A stretch of DNA of 64,000 nt from Janthinobacterium agaricidamnosum NBRC 102515 = DSM 9628 (GCF_000723165.1 NZ_HG322949.1:5104580-5168579), one strand, 5' to 3'. Shown: positions 9,859 to 19,008, numbered from the stretch's first letter. Notes: generated by a model not told the origin, from the letters alone. Made by a program: numbers and translations.

Positions 9859-11496
9859 ATGCGTCGTCATTTCACCCCTGCCCTCGGCTTGGGCCTGGCC
9901 CTCGGCTTGGCCAGCAGCCACGGATTTGCCCAGCAATTGCCGGTCGTTAGCGAAGCGCCGTTGCGCGCCCACTTGTCGTTCCTGGCCGACGACTTGCTCG
10001 AAGGCCGCGGCACCGGCCAGCGCGGCGGCGACCTGGCGGTGCGCTACCTGGAAACCCAGGCGGCGGTGATCGGCTTGAAGCCGCTGAAGAACGGCGGCTA
10101 CCGCCAGGCGCTCAATATCGTCGGCAGCAAGGTGTTGCCGGAAAGCCGCGTCACCTTCGAGGCCGGCGGCCAAACGCTGAGCCCGGCCTTCGGCAGCGGC
10201 ATCGTCTACGGCGCCTCCAACGGCAAGGCCAGCGTGGCCTTCGATGCGCCGGTGGTGTTCGTCGGTTACGGCATCCGCGCGCCAGAGGAGCAGTGGGACG
10301 ATTTCAAGGGCGTCGACGTCAAGAACAAGCTGCTGGTGATGATGGTCAACGATCCGCAGCCAACCGCCGGGGAACCGAACCGTTTCGGCGGCAAGTCGCT
10401 GACGTTCTATGGCCGCTGGGTCTACAAATATGAAGAAGCGCTGCGCCAAGGTGCGGCCGGGGTGTTGCTGATCCACACCACCGAATCGGCGTCGTATCCC
10501 TGGAGCGTGCCGGTCAACGGCTTCAACCATGAACGCTTCAACCTGGCAGGCGCCGGCAACCAGCTGGAAGGCTGGCTGCAGGAGGACGCGGCGCGCGACC
10601 TGTTCAAGGCCGCCGGGCAGGATCTGGATGCGTTGCGGGCCAGGGCCGAGTCGCGCGACTTCCAGCCGGTCGAGCTGAACGCCAGGGTGCACGTCAAGCT
10701 CGATAGCGCGATCCGCCATATCGAGCAATACAATGTGGCCGGCATCGTGCCGGGCACCGATGCCAGGCTGAAACAGCAGGCAGTGATTTATTCGGCCCAC
10801 TGGGATCACCTGGGCATCGATCACGAGCATGTCGGCGAAGACAAGCCCGACCACATTTTCAATGGCGCGGTCGACAATGCGTCCGGCGTGGCGGCCTTGC
10901 TGGCCATGGCGCAAGTGGCGGTGCAGCATCCGGCCAGGCGCACCCAGATCTTCCTGTGGCCGGCCGGCGAAGAAACCGGTTTGCTGGGCAGCGCCGCCTA
11001 TGTGCGCGACCCGATCTGGCCGCTGGCGCAAACCGCCGCCGACCTGAACCTGGACAGCATGAATTTTGTCGGCAAGACGCATGACATCGGCGTCGCCGGC
11101 GCCGAGCGCAGCAGCCTGTACGCCAGCGCCGGCAAGGTCGCCAGGGCCATGGGCTTGAAGCTGGCGCCGGCGATCCCCGACTTGTCCGGCTCCTTCTTCC
11201 GTGCCGACCATTTCAATTTCGCCAAGGCTGGCGTGCCGGCGTTCAACGTCGGCTCGGCGGTGTTTTCCGGCGATGGCTACTTTGACTTCGTCAAGGACCC
11301 GGCCGCGTCCGGCGCCCGGATGGTGGCGTTCAAGAAGGATTACCACCAGGTCAGCGACGAATACCACGCCGACTGGGATTTGTCGGGCATGGTGCAGCAG
11401 GCGCAATTTACGCTGAACCTGGGTTATGAAGTGGCGAACGGCAAGACCATGCCGGTGTGGAACAAGAACGACGCGTTCGGCAAGGTCAGGCGCTGA
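9859..11496 (+). CDS. M28-family metallopeptidase with PA-like insert
   Basis: A 545-residue exported zinc aminopeptidase-like protein. The signal peptide ends near GFAQ (about residue 25). The dinuclear-zinc ligands of M28 are visible: AHWDH (H314, D316), the bridging Asp at about 339 (DNASG), the catalytic EE at 371-372, an Asp in LNLDSMNF and the last His at 496 (YHQVSDEYH). The stretch at about 130-260 before the catalytic core looks like a protease-associated lid domain. It probably releases N-terminal amino acids from peptides in the periplasm or outside. The ribosome site is CGGAG, nine bases before the ATG. It is divergent from the helicase and monocistronic. Confidence 0.92.
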   Translation: MRRHFTPALGLGLALGLASSHGFAQQLPVVSEAPLRAHLSFLADDLLEGRGTGQRGGDLAVRYLETQAAVIGLKPLKNGGYRQALNIVGSKVLPESRVTFEAGGQTLSPAFGSGIVYGASNGKASVAFDAPVVFVGYGIRAPEEQWDDFKGVDVKNKLLVMMVNDPQPTAGEPNRFGGKSLTFYGRWVYKYEEALRQGAAGVLLIHTTESASYPWSVPVNGFNHERFNLAGAGNQLEGWLQEDAARDLFKAAGQDLDALRARAESRDFQPVELNARVHVKLDSAIRHIEQYNVAGIVPGTDARLKQQAVIYSAHWDHLGIDHEHVGEDKPDHIFNGAVDNASGVAALLAMAQVAVQHPARRTQIFLWPAGEETGLLGSAAYVRDPIWPLAQTAADLNLDSMNFVGKTHDIGVAGAERSSLYASAGKVARAMGLKLAPAIPDLSGSFFRADHFNFAKAGVPAFNVGSAVFSGDGYFDFVKDPAASGARMVAFKKDYHQVSDEYHADWDLSGMVQQAQFTLNLGYEVANGKTMPVWNKNDAFGKVRR

Positions 11497-11516
11497 TTAA
11501 TCTGCACCGGCGCAAT

Positions 11517-11546
11517 GTCGGGTTACGCTCTGCGAGCTAACCTGAC
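11517..11546. repeat. Imperfect hairpin downstream of the M28 gene
   Basis: GTCGGGTTACGCTC pairs with GAGCTAACCTGAC across a three-base loop with one bulged C and one G-T pair. It is a REP-like palindrome or a terminator-like hairpin without a T run, about 20 bases after the peptidase stop. Confidence 0.6.
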
Positions 11547-11547
11547 C

Positions 11548-11709
11548 TAAGTAATCCCCGGGAAATTATTGTGAATTTATGACGAACAGAACTGGATGCG
11601 GTGCAAGGCGCTCGTTGCGACGCAGTGCGAGCACTGCTAGCAGCGAGCAACACAGCAACGCGCCGGTTATGGCAGTCAGAAATCACAATAATTTATTGGG
11701 GGTTACTTA
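11548..11709. mobile_element. MITE-like palindromic element A
   Basis: About 162 bases bounded by imperfect terminal inverted repeats of about 26 bases (TAAGTAATCCCC...AAATTATTGTGA at 11548-11573, and its complement with a few mismatches at 11683-11709). The interior also tends to fold, for example GGCGCTCGTTGC against GCAACGCGCC. There is no coding sequence. It abuts element B, and its right end overlaps the presumed target site of B. A transposase for it is not in the window. Confidence 0.6.
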
Positions 11710-11869
11710 GAGCCTATCCCAGTAGTGAGAGCGTCTTGTTCTGGCCGCGCATCGGGAGCGCGGACCAGGCGTGAGGAGGACGCGTGGCGGGCCACGCGAC
11801 GACGAGCAACGCAGTCCCCGTTCCTGAGGAGCGCCAGAACAGGGCGTATTCATCTACTGGGATAGGCTC
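11710..11869 (+). mobile_element. MITE-like element B, copy 1
   Basis: A 160-bp non-coding element with a perfect 16-bp terminal inverted repeat, GAGCCTATCCCAGTAG, flanked on both sides by TTA (11707-11709 and 11870-11872), a probable three-base target duplication. It carries internal hairpins such as GCGTGGC/GCCACGC and GTTCTGG/CCAGAAC (11738-11744 and 11834-11840). A second copy in the opposite orientation is at 54093-54250. A 3-bp TNA target with GAG-type ends would fit a non-autonomous relative of an IS5-family element; that link is inference. Confidence 0.8.
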
Positions 11870-11890
11870 TTAGCTCCAGCCAACGGCCAA

Positions 11891-12325
11891 TCAGGCGATC
11901 ACGTCGCCGGCGATGCCCATGATGCGCTTCAAGTCGACGAACGCGCTTTGATACAGATGCTGGAAGGCGCCCACCATGGCTTCTTCCGCGCCAGCCACCG
12001 CATCGAAGGTGCCCGACCATTGCACCAGGCAATCGGCGGCGCCCGGCTCGCCGCTCACGCGCAAGGTCGAACGGTAATTGCTGACCGGTATAGGACCGGA
12101 TACGATCGCATAGGTATAGCTGCGGTCTTCTTCGCTGAAGTTCAGCAAGCGCTCGGCGATCACGGCGCCATCGGTGGTTTTCAGGCGCCGTACGCGGCCG
12201 CCCTGTTCCGGCACGCTGCTCTTGATCGATCCCGACCATTCGACCAGCGACTGGAAGCCGCCGATGAAATCCCACACACGTTCGGCGGGCGCCGCCAATT
12301 TCACTGTCACGATTACTTCGGCCAT
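11891..12325 (-). CDS. SRPBCC (START-like) family protein
   Basis: A 144-residue protein with the polyketide cyclase/dehydrase-like SRPBCC fold. It opens with VTVKLAAPAERVWDFIGGF and has the central W-S-G strand pattern (SLVEWSGSI, LVQWSGTF) and the long C-terminal helix (GAFQHLYQSAFVDLKRIMG) lining a hydrophobic pocket. Members bind or turn over hydrophobic ligands, but the ligand here is unknown. It stands alone between MITE element B and the dienelactone hydrolase gene. Length is normal for a single SRPBCC domain. Confidence 0.85.
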   Translation of the reverse strand: MAEVIVTVKLAAPAERVWDFIGGFQSLVEWSGSIKSSVPEQGGRVRRLKTTDGAVIAERLLNFSEEDRSYTYAIVSGPIPVSNYRSTLRVSGEPGAADCLVQWSGTFDAVAGAEEAMVGAFQHLYQSAFVDLKRIMGIAGDVIA

Positions 12326-12404
12326 CTTTATTCCTAAATCCTACCTTTATTATTTTTCAAGCAAGCACTAACGCTCATCCGGACCGGGCAGCTCCCGGCA
12401 CAGG

Positions 12405-12421
12405 CGCTATTTTAGCGCCCG
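12405..12421. other. Perfect short hairpin between two minus-strand genes
   Basis: GGCGCTATTTTAGCGCC folds into a 7-bp stem with a 3-base loop, 30 bases downstream of the dienelactone hydrolase stop. There is no T run on the minus strand, so a terminator role is only possible. Confidence 0.4.
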
Positions 12422-12450
12422 GCTCGCTTGCTTGCAGGCAATTGCCCGTT

Positions 12451-13149
12451 TTACAGGTTTTCAGCCAGGAACAGCAGCGAGTTGCCGTGCGACTGGGCCG
12501 CCGCGCGCTGCTGGTAGCTGGCCCGGTGCGAGCAATTGAAACCGTGCTCGGCGCCCGGATAGATATGGATTTCCACTTCCGGATGGTCTTCGAAGCGCTC
12601 GGCGATCTTTTGCACGGCGTCGTTCGGGATATGGCTGTCCTGGCCGCCGAAATGCATCAGCAGCGGCACCTTGATCTGGTCGGCCAGATCCAGCTTGTTC
12701 TGGATGCCGCCGCCGTAATAGGCGATCGCCGTATCGACCCATCCTTGCGCCGCGACCTGGTACGACAAGCGGCCGCCGAAGCAATAACCGATCGAGGCGA
12801 TCTTGCCTTCGACGCCAGGCAGCGCGCGCAAGGTCTTGACGGTGGCATCCAGGTCGGCCAGCACGTTCGGGTTATCGGTGGCTTGCATCAGCTCGACCGC
12901 GCGTTTCCAGCCGGCTTCCTCGTAATCGAGTTCGATGCGCGGGCCGCTGCGCCAGAACAGGTCCGGCACCAGCACCACATAGCCATCGGCCGCGTATTGG
13001 TCGGCCACGCTGCGGATGTGCGCGTTGACGCCGAAGATTTCCTGGATCAGGACGATGCCCGGTCCCTTGCCGCCGCGCGGCAGCGACAGGTAGGCGCCGA
13101 AGGTGCCGTCGGCGGCTTGAATGTCGATCCATTTCGAAGTTGCAGTCAT
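12451..13149 (-). CDS. Dienelactone hydrolase family protein
   Basis: A 232-residue alpha/beta hydrolase of the dienelactone hydrolase family. Visible elements are QEIFGVN (the family Glu), the nucleophile elbow GYCFGG with a catalytic Cys in place of Ser, the acid in GGQDSHIPND and the His in AEHGFNC. Carboxymethylenebutenolidase opens dienelactones in chlorocatechol breakdown, but many members are general esterases and no catechol pathway gene is nearby. The start at 13149 has AGGAAAA upstream; a longer frame adds residues without support. Confidence 0.9.
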   Translation of the reverse strand: MTATSKWIDIQAADGTFGAYLSLPRGGKGPGIVLIQEIFGVNAHIRSVADQYAADGYVVLVPDLFWRSGPRIELDYEEAGWKRAVELMQATDNPNVLADLDATVKTLRALPGVEGKIASIGYCFGGRLSYQVAAQGWVDTAIAYYGGGIQNKLDLADQIKVPLLMHFGGQDSHIPNDAVQKIAERFEDHPEVEIHIYPGAEHGFNCSHRASYQQRAAAQSHGNSLLFLAENL

Positions 13150-13263
13150 GTGTTTTTCCTGTGGGCGTAAATGTGGATGAAGGGAGGCGATTAACGTGGA
13201 AAACATGTTACTGCGTTTTGGCTGGCTTTGCTTTGAAGCGCCTTAAACTGCCTGATTAATAGG

Positions 13264-16200
13264 CTAATAGGCTTCCCGGACGTAGATCACCGGTTCCGAA
13301 CGCAACACCCCAAACACGGTGCGGCCGACCGTGCCGGGCAGGTAAGGCGTGTTCGTGACCGACACCTCGACGCTGCCGTTATTGCCGGTGCCGGGCGGAT
13401 TGAGCCCGAATATGCCCACGCCATTGCTGAATTGCGCATTGCTATTTTTTACCGACAACGCCGCCTTGCACGTCGCCTTGCTGTCGGCAGCAAGGTTCTT
13501 TTTGCAATTCGCCAGGACCAGTGCGGCTGGCGGCAACACGGTGATGCTGTCCGACACATTGTTACTCCAGGCGCCAGCCGCACTCCAGTATTGTGCGAAC
13601 ACCTTGATCTTCATCGGCAATAGTTCGGAGCCATAACTGTGTTGCACCATCGCACGGCCGCTCAGCACCGTCAACTGGCCTTCCACCGTGGCGCTGGGCG
13701 GATTGCGCAGCGAAGTCACGTTACCGTCGGCTTGCCTGGCGCGCAACAGGATATCGGTCGGCGCCGCAAGCTGGCCGCTGTTGCCGGCCGCCGCATACGC
13801 ATTCGCGAACTGATAATTGACGCTCACCCTGGCCTCGCCATTGTTAAAGGACGCCAGCGGAATCACGGCATTATTGAGCGTATTATTGGCTGGCGCGGCC
13901 GGTGGATTCTTGTTTTTCCCGCTGGCCGCATCCCATGCTTCGAGCACGCTGTCTTTCGCGTAATTGGCATTCACGGTTTCTTTGCCAGAATAGTTCTGCG
14001 TGGTGACGCCCTGCGCATTGCGCGCCAGCACGCTGACGCCGAAATTTTTCGCCGAGTAGACAAAAACGCCCTTGACGCCAGTACTGCCCTTGGCCGCTCC
14101 GGCACACGGCAGCCAGGCCGTCTGGCAATCGCCAGGGAAACCATCATTGAGGAAGTTCGCGATGATGGCGCTGTCGAAATGGTCGGGAATGAAGACCAGT
14201 CCGCCGCTGTCGCCGAGCGGCTTCAAGCCGCTGTCCAGGTAACCGTTGGGATTATTCAGCGATGCTTGCAGGCTGATCTTGCCGACCTCGCCCCACGCCA
14301 GGCCATTGGCCGCCGCCACGCCCTTGATGAAATTGTCGAAACCGCCGCTCAGGCCCGGATTGACGCCCGCTGTCTTGCCGGTCCCAAACACCGGCTCCAC
14401 ATAGGTTTTCAGCACTTGCACGGTTTGCGGTGCCGTTTCGGCGCCGAAATTGGGCGTCGCCGCGCCAGCGCTATTGAGCGCCGACAAGGTGGCCGGCAGC
14501 GCCGCGCCGGCGCGCAAGGTCTGGTTCAGGCCGCCAAAGGCGAACGAGGCCGGCGCGACGATGGCCAGCCCGGAACCGATCACCGCGGTATTGGCATCGG
14601 CGCCGGGCGCGGTATAAGCAGCGCTCAGGCTGACCCGGCCGGCGTCGGCGTACAGCATGGCCGGCTGGGCAATGCCATTGGCGTCGAAGGCCAGGCTGAC
14701 GCTGGCGCCGCTGCTGCCGCACGCGCTGGCCGCATTGCCCGCCAATGGAAGATAACTTCCATTGGCGGCCGCGATCTGCGACGCGATACGCACCGGCAAA
14801 GTACCGGACGATGGATTATCGTAGCCGCATTTGAGATTGATATTCTTGCTGCTGCTGGCAAACAAGGGCACGCAAGACTGGCCGCCGCCTGGATCCTTCA
14901 ATGCCTTGATCGTAAAAGCCGTGGCTTTTTCGGCAAACTGCGGCGGCACGCTGATTTCCAGGCCGGTGTTGGAAAATACCATCGCACAGCTATTCGAACC
15001 GGTCACGCTATTCCTGCAGACCAGCGCGCCGCTTTGCGCCGGCGTGCCGCTCAGGCTCAGATTGCTGACGCCGGGCGTCGATTGCTGCACCGTCGCCACC
15101 GTGGTGACGCCGCTGGCCCCGATCGTGAAGGGCTGGTTACCCGGCGTCATCACCACCGTCGCGCCATTGGTATACGTGCTGCTGCAACTACTGTTGGCGC
15201 AAGCGGTCACCGTCACGGTTTGCGGGCTGCATGTCAGGGCCGTGCCGCCATGGGTGATCTGATAATGATCGACGGCGCTGGGCGGCAGCGTGCCGGGACT
15301 GCACACCGGTCCCTGGGTGGTGCCGGCGTCGTAGCCGCTGTTATTGCTCACGCAGCGGCATGGGTTGGCGGGAGTGGAGATATTGCAAGTAATTTTCTGC
15401 TGTACCCGGCCATGCCAGCCGAGGATGATGGAATCAACCCGGGCGTTGCCGGCGATGGTCGCATCGGACGATTGCAACTCGACCGCGCCGCCGATGACAT
15501 TGCCCGAAATATTTCCGCTGGAACCGAGATTGAGCGATTTCGACGCCGTCACATTGCCGTTCACTACCACATTCGACGAATCGAGCTGCACCGTCGGCGA
15601 CGTCAGGTTGCCCTTGACGGTATTGCCCGAGCCCACGGTTATCGAGGTGGATGCGACGATATCGCCAGTCACCTGGGTGCCCGACGCTTCGATGCTGACC
15701 AGCGGCGCCACCAGCTTGCCGGTCAGGCGCCCGCCCGACGCCAGGTTGAACGAGGTACTGGCGCTGACGTCGCCATTGATCGTCACAGGCGAGCTGGTGC
15801 GCACGGTGCTGCCGCTGAGCGGTCCGTTGATGGTGACGTTCGATGCGATATCGATGGCGCCGTCGGAGGTCAGCGTGCCGGTGACGTTGGTGGTCGAACC
15901 ATCGCCGATATGCAAGACGGCACCGCTGATGTTGGCGACGATGGTTTGCGCCTGGCCGCCCATGCTGAAGGTGCCGCCCTTGGCGCTCAGGCTGCCGCCG
16001 CTGACATTCAGCAACGACGTGCTGATATTGCGGATATCGAGGTCGCCATTGACCACCAGCGCCGCCGTGCCGCTCATGGTCAAGCCATTGTTGAAACCGA
16101 GCGCGATATTGCCCGGCACCGTCACCGTATACCCGCTGGCGATCGTGATGCCATCGTTGAAATTGGGCAGATCGAAGGCGCTGCACGTGTATTGCTTGCC

Positions 16201-16320
16201 TGATAGCGCGCATTTCGATACCGTTGCGCCATTAAAATTCAAGTTACCGGCCTCGGCCAGACCGGTGATTGCCAACAGCATCAAGCCTGCCGCAAGATAT
16301 GTGATCGATGCTTTATTCAT
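13264..16320 (-). CDS. MshQ-like DUF6701 protein with N-terminal beta-helical repeats
   Basis: A 1018-residue exported protein. The signal peptide ends at about residue 24 (TGLAEAG). Residues 30-310 are short repeats rich in G, N, S, T and V (VNGDLDIRN, VTINGPLSG, ITVGSGNTVKGNL) of the polymer-forming, bactofilin-like or right-handed beta-helix type. After a Cys-rich linker (about 315-385) the rest matches the DUF6701 pattern of MshQ, ending ...LPMKIKVFAQYW and SEPVIYVREAY. MshQ is encoded in MSHA type IV pilus clusters, but no msh or pil gene is in this window. The product is probably a surface or pilus-associated adhesin. It has no membrane anchor at its C-terminus. Confidence 0.8.
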   Translation of the reverse strand: MNKASITYLAAGLMLLAITGLAEAGNLNFNGATVSKCALSGKQYTCSAFDLPNFNDGITIASGYTVTVPGNIALGFNNGLTMSGTAALVVNGDLDIRNISTSLLNVSGGSLSAKGGTFSMGGQAQTIVANISGAVLHIGDGSTTNVTGTLTSDGAIDIASNVTINGPLSGSTVRTSSPVTINGDVSASTSFNLASGGRLTGKLVAPLVSIEASGTQVTGDIVASTSITVGSGNTVKGNLTSPTVQLDSSNVVVNGNVTASKSLNLGSSGNISGNVIGGAVELQSSDATIAGNARVDSIILGWHGRVQQKITCNISTPANPCRCVSNNSGYDAGTTQGPVCSPGTLPPSAVDHYQITHGGTALTCSPQTVTVTACANSSCSSTYTNGATVVMTPGNQPFTIGASGVTTVATVQQSTPGVSNLSLSGTPAQSGALVCRNSVTGSNSCAMVFSNTGLEISVPPQFAEKATAFTIKALKDPGGGQSCVPLFASSSKNINLKCGYDNPSSGTLPVRIASQIAAANGSYLPLAGNAASACGSSGASVSLAFDANGIAQPAMLYADAGRVSLSAAYTAPGADANTAVIGSGLAIVAPASFAFGGLNQTLRAGAALPATLSALNSAGAATPNFGAETAPQTVQVLKTYVEPVFGTGKTAGVNPGLSGGFDNFIKGVAAANGLAWGEVGKISLQASLNNPNGYLDSGLKPLGDSGGLVFIPDHFDSAIIANFLNDGFPGDCQTAWLPCAGAAKGSTGVKGVFVYSAKNFGVSVLARNAQGVTTQNYSGKETVNANYAKDSVLEAWDAASGKNKNPPAAPANNTLNNAVIPLASFNNGEARVSVNYQFANAYAAAGNSGQLAAPTDILLRARQADGNVTSLRNPPSATVEGQLTVLSGRAMVQHSYGSELLPMKIKVFAQYWSAAGAWSNNVSDSITVLPPAALVLANCKKNLAADSKATCKAALSVKNSNAQFSNGVGIFGLNPPGTGNNGSVEVSVTNTPYLPGTVGRTVFGVLRSEPVIYVREAY

Positions 16321-16449
16321 GCGCCCGATTATAGAATGCTTATCTGCCTCATCAGCAATCTATGTTGACTTTTGGCATGCAACTTCAGCATCAGTCTTGA
16401 TATGTAGCAAATCCTTCACGCCCATTGCATCAGCTTGCCGCAAACATGT

Positions 16450-16680
16450 TCAATCGATCAGCGCCTCGATCAGCCGTAGCCCGCGCTGACACATCGCGCC
16501 GGAAAACGCCGCATCAAAACCGGCCGTGGAATCGACCCGGACCGCCTCGACGCCCATGCCCTTTGCCAGCGCGACCCAGTCGAGCGACGGATTGCCCAAA
16601 TCAAACAACGGCGCTGCCAGACGGCCATCGCTCGATGCGCCGACGCGCTTCAATTCATTGCTCAGTATCTTGTATCCGCC
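16450..16680 (-). pseudogene. C-terminal remnant of a TPP-dependent (acetolactate synthase-like) enzyme
   Basis: On the minus strand about 75 codons read as the end of a TPP enzyme: YKILSNELKRVGA, then LDWVALAKGMGVEAVRVDST and AMCQRGLRLIEALI. This corresponds to the last part of the thiamine-diphosphate domain. There is no plausible start codon with a ribosome site, and the rest of the roughly 550-residue enzyme is missing. Upstream of about 16680 the frame no longer matches, so the fragment is a truncated relic. It differs from the intact copy at the left edge of the window. Confidence 0.75.
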
Positions 16681-16840
16681 TGGTGCACCCGTCCACCACC
16701 GCGCACTGGGAATTGGTGAGCGGCGCCGCCATGTGCGCGGCCGATACCCACGGGCCGGTGATCGGCGATATACCGGAAGTGGTGTTGCAAGCGCTACTGG
16801 ATGGCTTGGGATGAGCGGTTCTTTGCCTGAGCAGCGGGCA
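16681..16840. other. Possible second gene remnant
   Basis: On the plus strand, codons up to a stop at 16814 read like the end of a protein (TAHWELVSGAAMCAADTHGP followed by IGDIPEVVLQALLDGLG). I cannot name the family. It lies beside the TPP-enzyme relic and may be the tail of another decayed gene. Confidence 0.3.
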
Positions 16841-18163
16841 TCATGCGAGCCAGCCGCCGCGAAATCCGGCGCGCCGCAAGCCGGTCTTGATAAACGGGCA
16901 TTGGCGCGTCAGCGACCAGACCAGGTCGCTGCGGTAGTTTTCGATCATGATCACGGTCGGCCCTTCATTGATGCCGAAATGATAGGGCGAGACCCAGCCG
17001 CAGCGGCGCTGCGCATCGCAGGGATAGGTGGGGTTGAACGATGCCTTGAAGCCGTAGGGATTAACTTCCCGCAACTGCAACTTCTGGAAATACCGCACGG
17101 TCGGCAACACGATTTCCGGCGCGAATGGCAAACACGCCACCACCGCCCACGGCGCCAGCGTGCCGTCGTCGGGACCGTAAGGCACGCCGCGCGCGACATA
17201 ATCGTGGAAAATCCGTTCGACGCCATTGATCTTCTTGCTGGTATCGCCCGGACCGTCGCTGGCCGTGATGCCCCAGCAAAACTCGCCGTATTGCTGGAAG
17301 CCGAGCGGGTTATGCATCGCATATTGCTGCTGTACCCGCGTGGCGCGCCGGCTATTATCGAAATAATCGCTGCCATGCCGGCGCATGAAGTCATCCTGGA
17401 TGGCCCGGAAATCGATCCATACATGCGACATCTGGTGAATGAACAGCGGGCCCGCATACAGGAACTCGATGCCATATACCTGCTTCCATTCATAGCTGGC
17501 GGTCCACGCCGTGTAGCTGTCCGGTCCGACTGGAAAAGTCGGCGACCCCAGCGCCAGCACATACAGGATCAGCGCCTCATCATAGCCTTCCCAGCGCCAT
17601 GGTAAAAAGCCGTGTTCGGGAGTCCAGCCATGGCAAATCAGCGTATTGCCATTGAGCATCCAAGTCCAGTCGACACGCCGGTACAATTGCCCGGCCAGGC
17701 GGCGCACTTCGCTTTCATCCGGCGTATCGTTTTGAAAATACGCGGCGGCGGTCAGCATGCCGGCAATCAATAGCGCGGTATCGATGCTCGACAATTCGCT
17801 GCCCCATGCGCGGGTACCGCTTTCCATGTCGAGGAAGTGAAAATAAAAACCCTTGTAGCCGGTGGCGCCGGCACCGCCGCTCTGGTCGCTGCCGGCAAAA
17901 AAACGCAGCGTCAGCAAGGTGCGGGCCAGCGCCGCGTCGCGGCTCATGAAACCGCGTTCGACGCCGACCGGATACACCGTCAGCGCCATGCCGACCGCGG
18001 CGATGCTGGCCGGCCAGCCGGCGTGGGTCTTATCGCAAATCAGGCCGTTGACGGAGTTGTATTCGTGCAGGAAATACTCGAATGAATCGAGCTGCAACAG
18101 GTGCAATAACTCTTCGATATTTTGCTCAGCATTTTGATTTGTCACTGCGTCAGGTTCCAGCAT
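16841..18163 (-). CDS. Glucoamylase-family (PF10091-type) glycoside hydrolase
   Basis: A 440-residue protein matching the bacterial 'glucoamylase family' (alpha/alpha-barrel related to GH144-like enzymes). It shows the conserved GFYFHFLDMESGTRAWGSEL followed by SSIDTALLIAG, then CHGWTPEHGFLPWRWEGYDE and, near the end, FGINEGPTVIMIENYRS, which carries likely catalytic acids. There is no signal peptide, so it should be cytoplasmic unless exported unconventionally. The substrate may be a beta-1,2-glucan or a similar oligosaccharide; this is inference. The start at 18163 has GGGGAG eight bases upstream; the frame stays open beyond, without sense. Confidence 0.85.
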   Translation of the reverse strand: MLEPDAVTNQNAEQNIEELLHLLQLDSFEYFLHEYNSVNGLICDKTHAGWPASIAAVGMALTVYPVGVERGFMSRDAALARTLLTLRFFAGSDQSGGAGATGYKGFYFHFLDMESGTRAWGSELSSIDTALLIAGMLTAAAYFQNDTPDESEVRRLAGQLYRRVDWTWMLNGNTLICHGWTPEHGFLPWRWEGYDEALILYVLALGSPTFPVGPDSYTAWTASYEWKQVYGIEFLYAGPLFIHQMSHVWIDFRAIQDDFMRRHGSDYFDNSRRATRVQQQYAMHNPLGFQQYGEFCWGITASDGPGDTSKKINGVERIFHDYVARGVPYGPDDGTLAPWAVVACLPFAPEIVLPTVRYFQKLQLREVNPYGFKASFNPTYPCDAQRRCGWVSPYHFGINEGPTVIMIENYRSDLVWSLTRQCPFIKTGLRRAGFRGGWLA

Positions 18164-18464
18164 ACCGCTCTCCCCTCGATAATGTAGAGCAATTCTAGCG
18201 CCGGCCAGCAATACGCGGCGGACGCCATGCGCAGTCCCTATCTGTCGCCGTGTTTGCGGCTGATCAAGACCTGCTGATGATTCTGGCCGACACGCAAGCA
18301 CAGAACCTGAACCTGCCACGCACCTGTTCAAGCTGCAAAAGCCCGGGTGCATCACCGTTGCACTTGCCGCCGGAGGCTGACATGCTGATCCATTACCACA
18401 CTTGTTATACGGCATTGCTGTCGAGATTGACCGCAATGCTGCTCTGTTTGTTACTGCCCCGGCT
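18164..18464. other. Intergenic region between the hydrolase and the sugar dehydrogenase relic
   Basis: It holds the ribosome site and probable promoter of the minus-strand hydrolase. The right half is probably eroded sequence of the following pseudogene. No intact gene is seen. Confidence 0.4.
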
Positions 18465-19008
18465 TTTCCAGCCATAACGGCGGCTTGCCGAGCTTCGGCC
18501 TCGACGGTTTCCTGTATGCCGGCGCCGGCGATCCCCCCGGCAATGGTCAAAACCTGAATGTCTTGCTGGGCAAAATGCTGCGCCTCGATGTCCGCACGGC
18601 GACCGTCGCGCAAGCGTATCTGATTCCGCCCGGCAATCCCTTCATCAACCAGTCCGGCAAGCGCGGCGAGATCTGGGCCTACGGCTTGCGCAACCCGTGG
18701 CGCTACGCCTTCGATACGGTCGACAATCGGCTGTACCTCGCCGATGCCGGCCAGCGAATACGATCATGGTAGCTGGCGGCCACGTGCATCGCGGCAAGGC
18801 GCTGCCGGAATTGAATGGCCATTATCCGTATTCGGATTATTGCGACGGCGGGCTGAAAAGCTTTGCCTACCGCAATGGCACGCTGACACAGGCGAACGAC
18901 TGGGGCATCGCCAGGGGCGGCAATATCATGTCCTTCGGCCAGGATGGCCAAAACGAGCTGTATATGCTGAGCGGCGCCGGCGGCGTCTATCGCATCGTCC
19001 GTCAATAA
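18465..19008 (+). pseudogene. PQQ-dependent sugar dehydrogenase (GSDH family), broken
   Basis: Two frames carry consecutive parts of a soluble-glucose/aldose dehydrogenase beta-propeller. The first reads SHNGG..FGLDGFLYAGAGD, NLNVLLGKMLRLDV, GLRNPWRYAFD and LYLADAGQ. The second (from about 18772) reads GGHVHRGKALPELNGHYPY, SDYCDGGLKSFAYRNG and IMSFGQDGQNELYMLSGAGG. The N-terminal half, including the first catalytic region, is missing. About 60-70 codons normally found between the two parts are also gone, with a frame change near 18760. The gene cannot encode an active enzyme. A complete relative would oxidise sugars in the periplasm with PQQ. Confidence 0.85.

Noticed and set aside
11710..11869. 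Reading the MITE as a structured RNA gene
   Set aside because: Inverted ends and TTA flanks fit a mobile element better; no promoter is visible.
13639..16203. 854-codon open frame opposite the MshQ-like gene
   Set aside because: Composition typical of a shadow frame; the other strand has a signal peptide and DUF6701.
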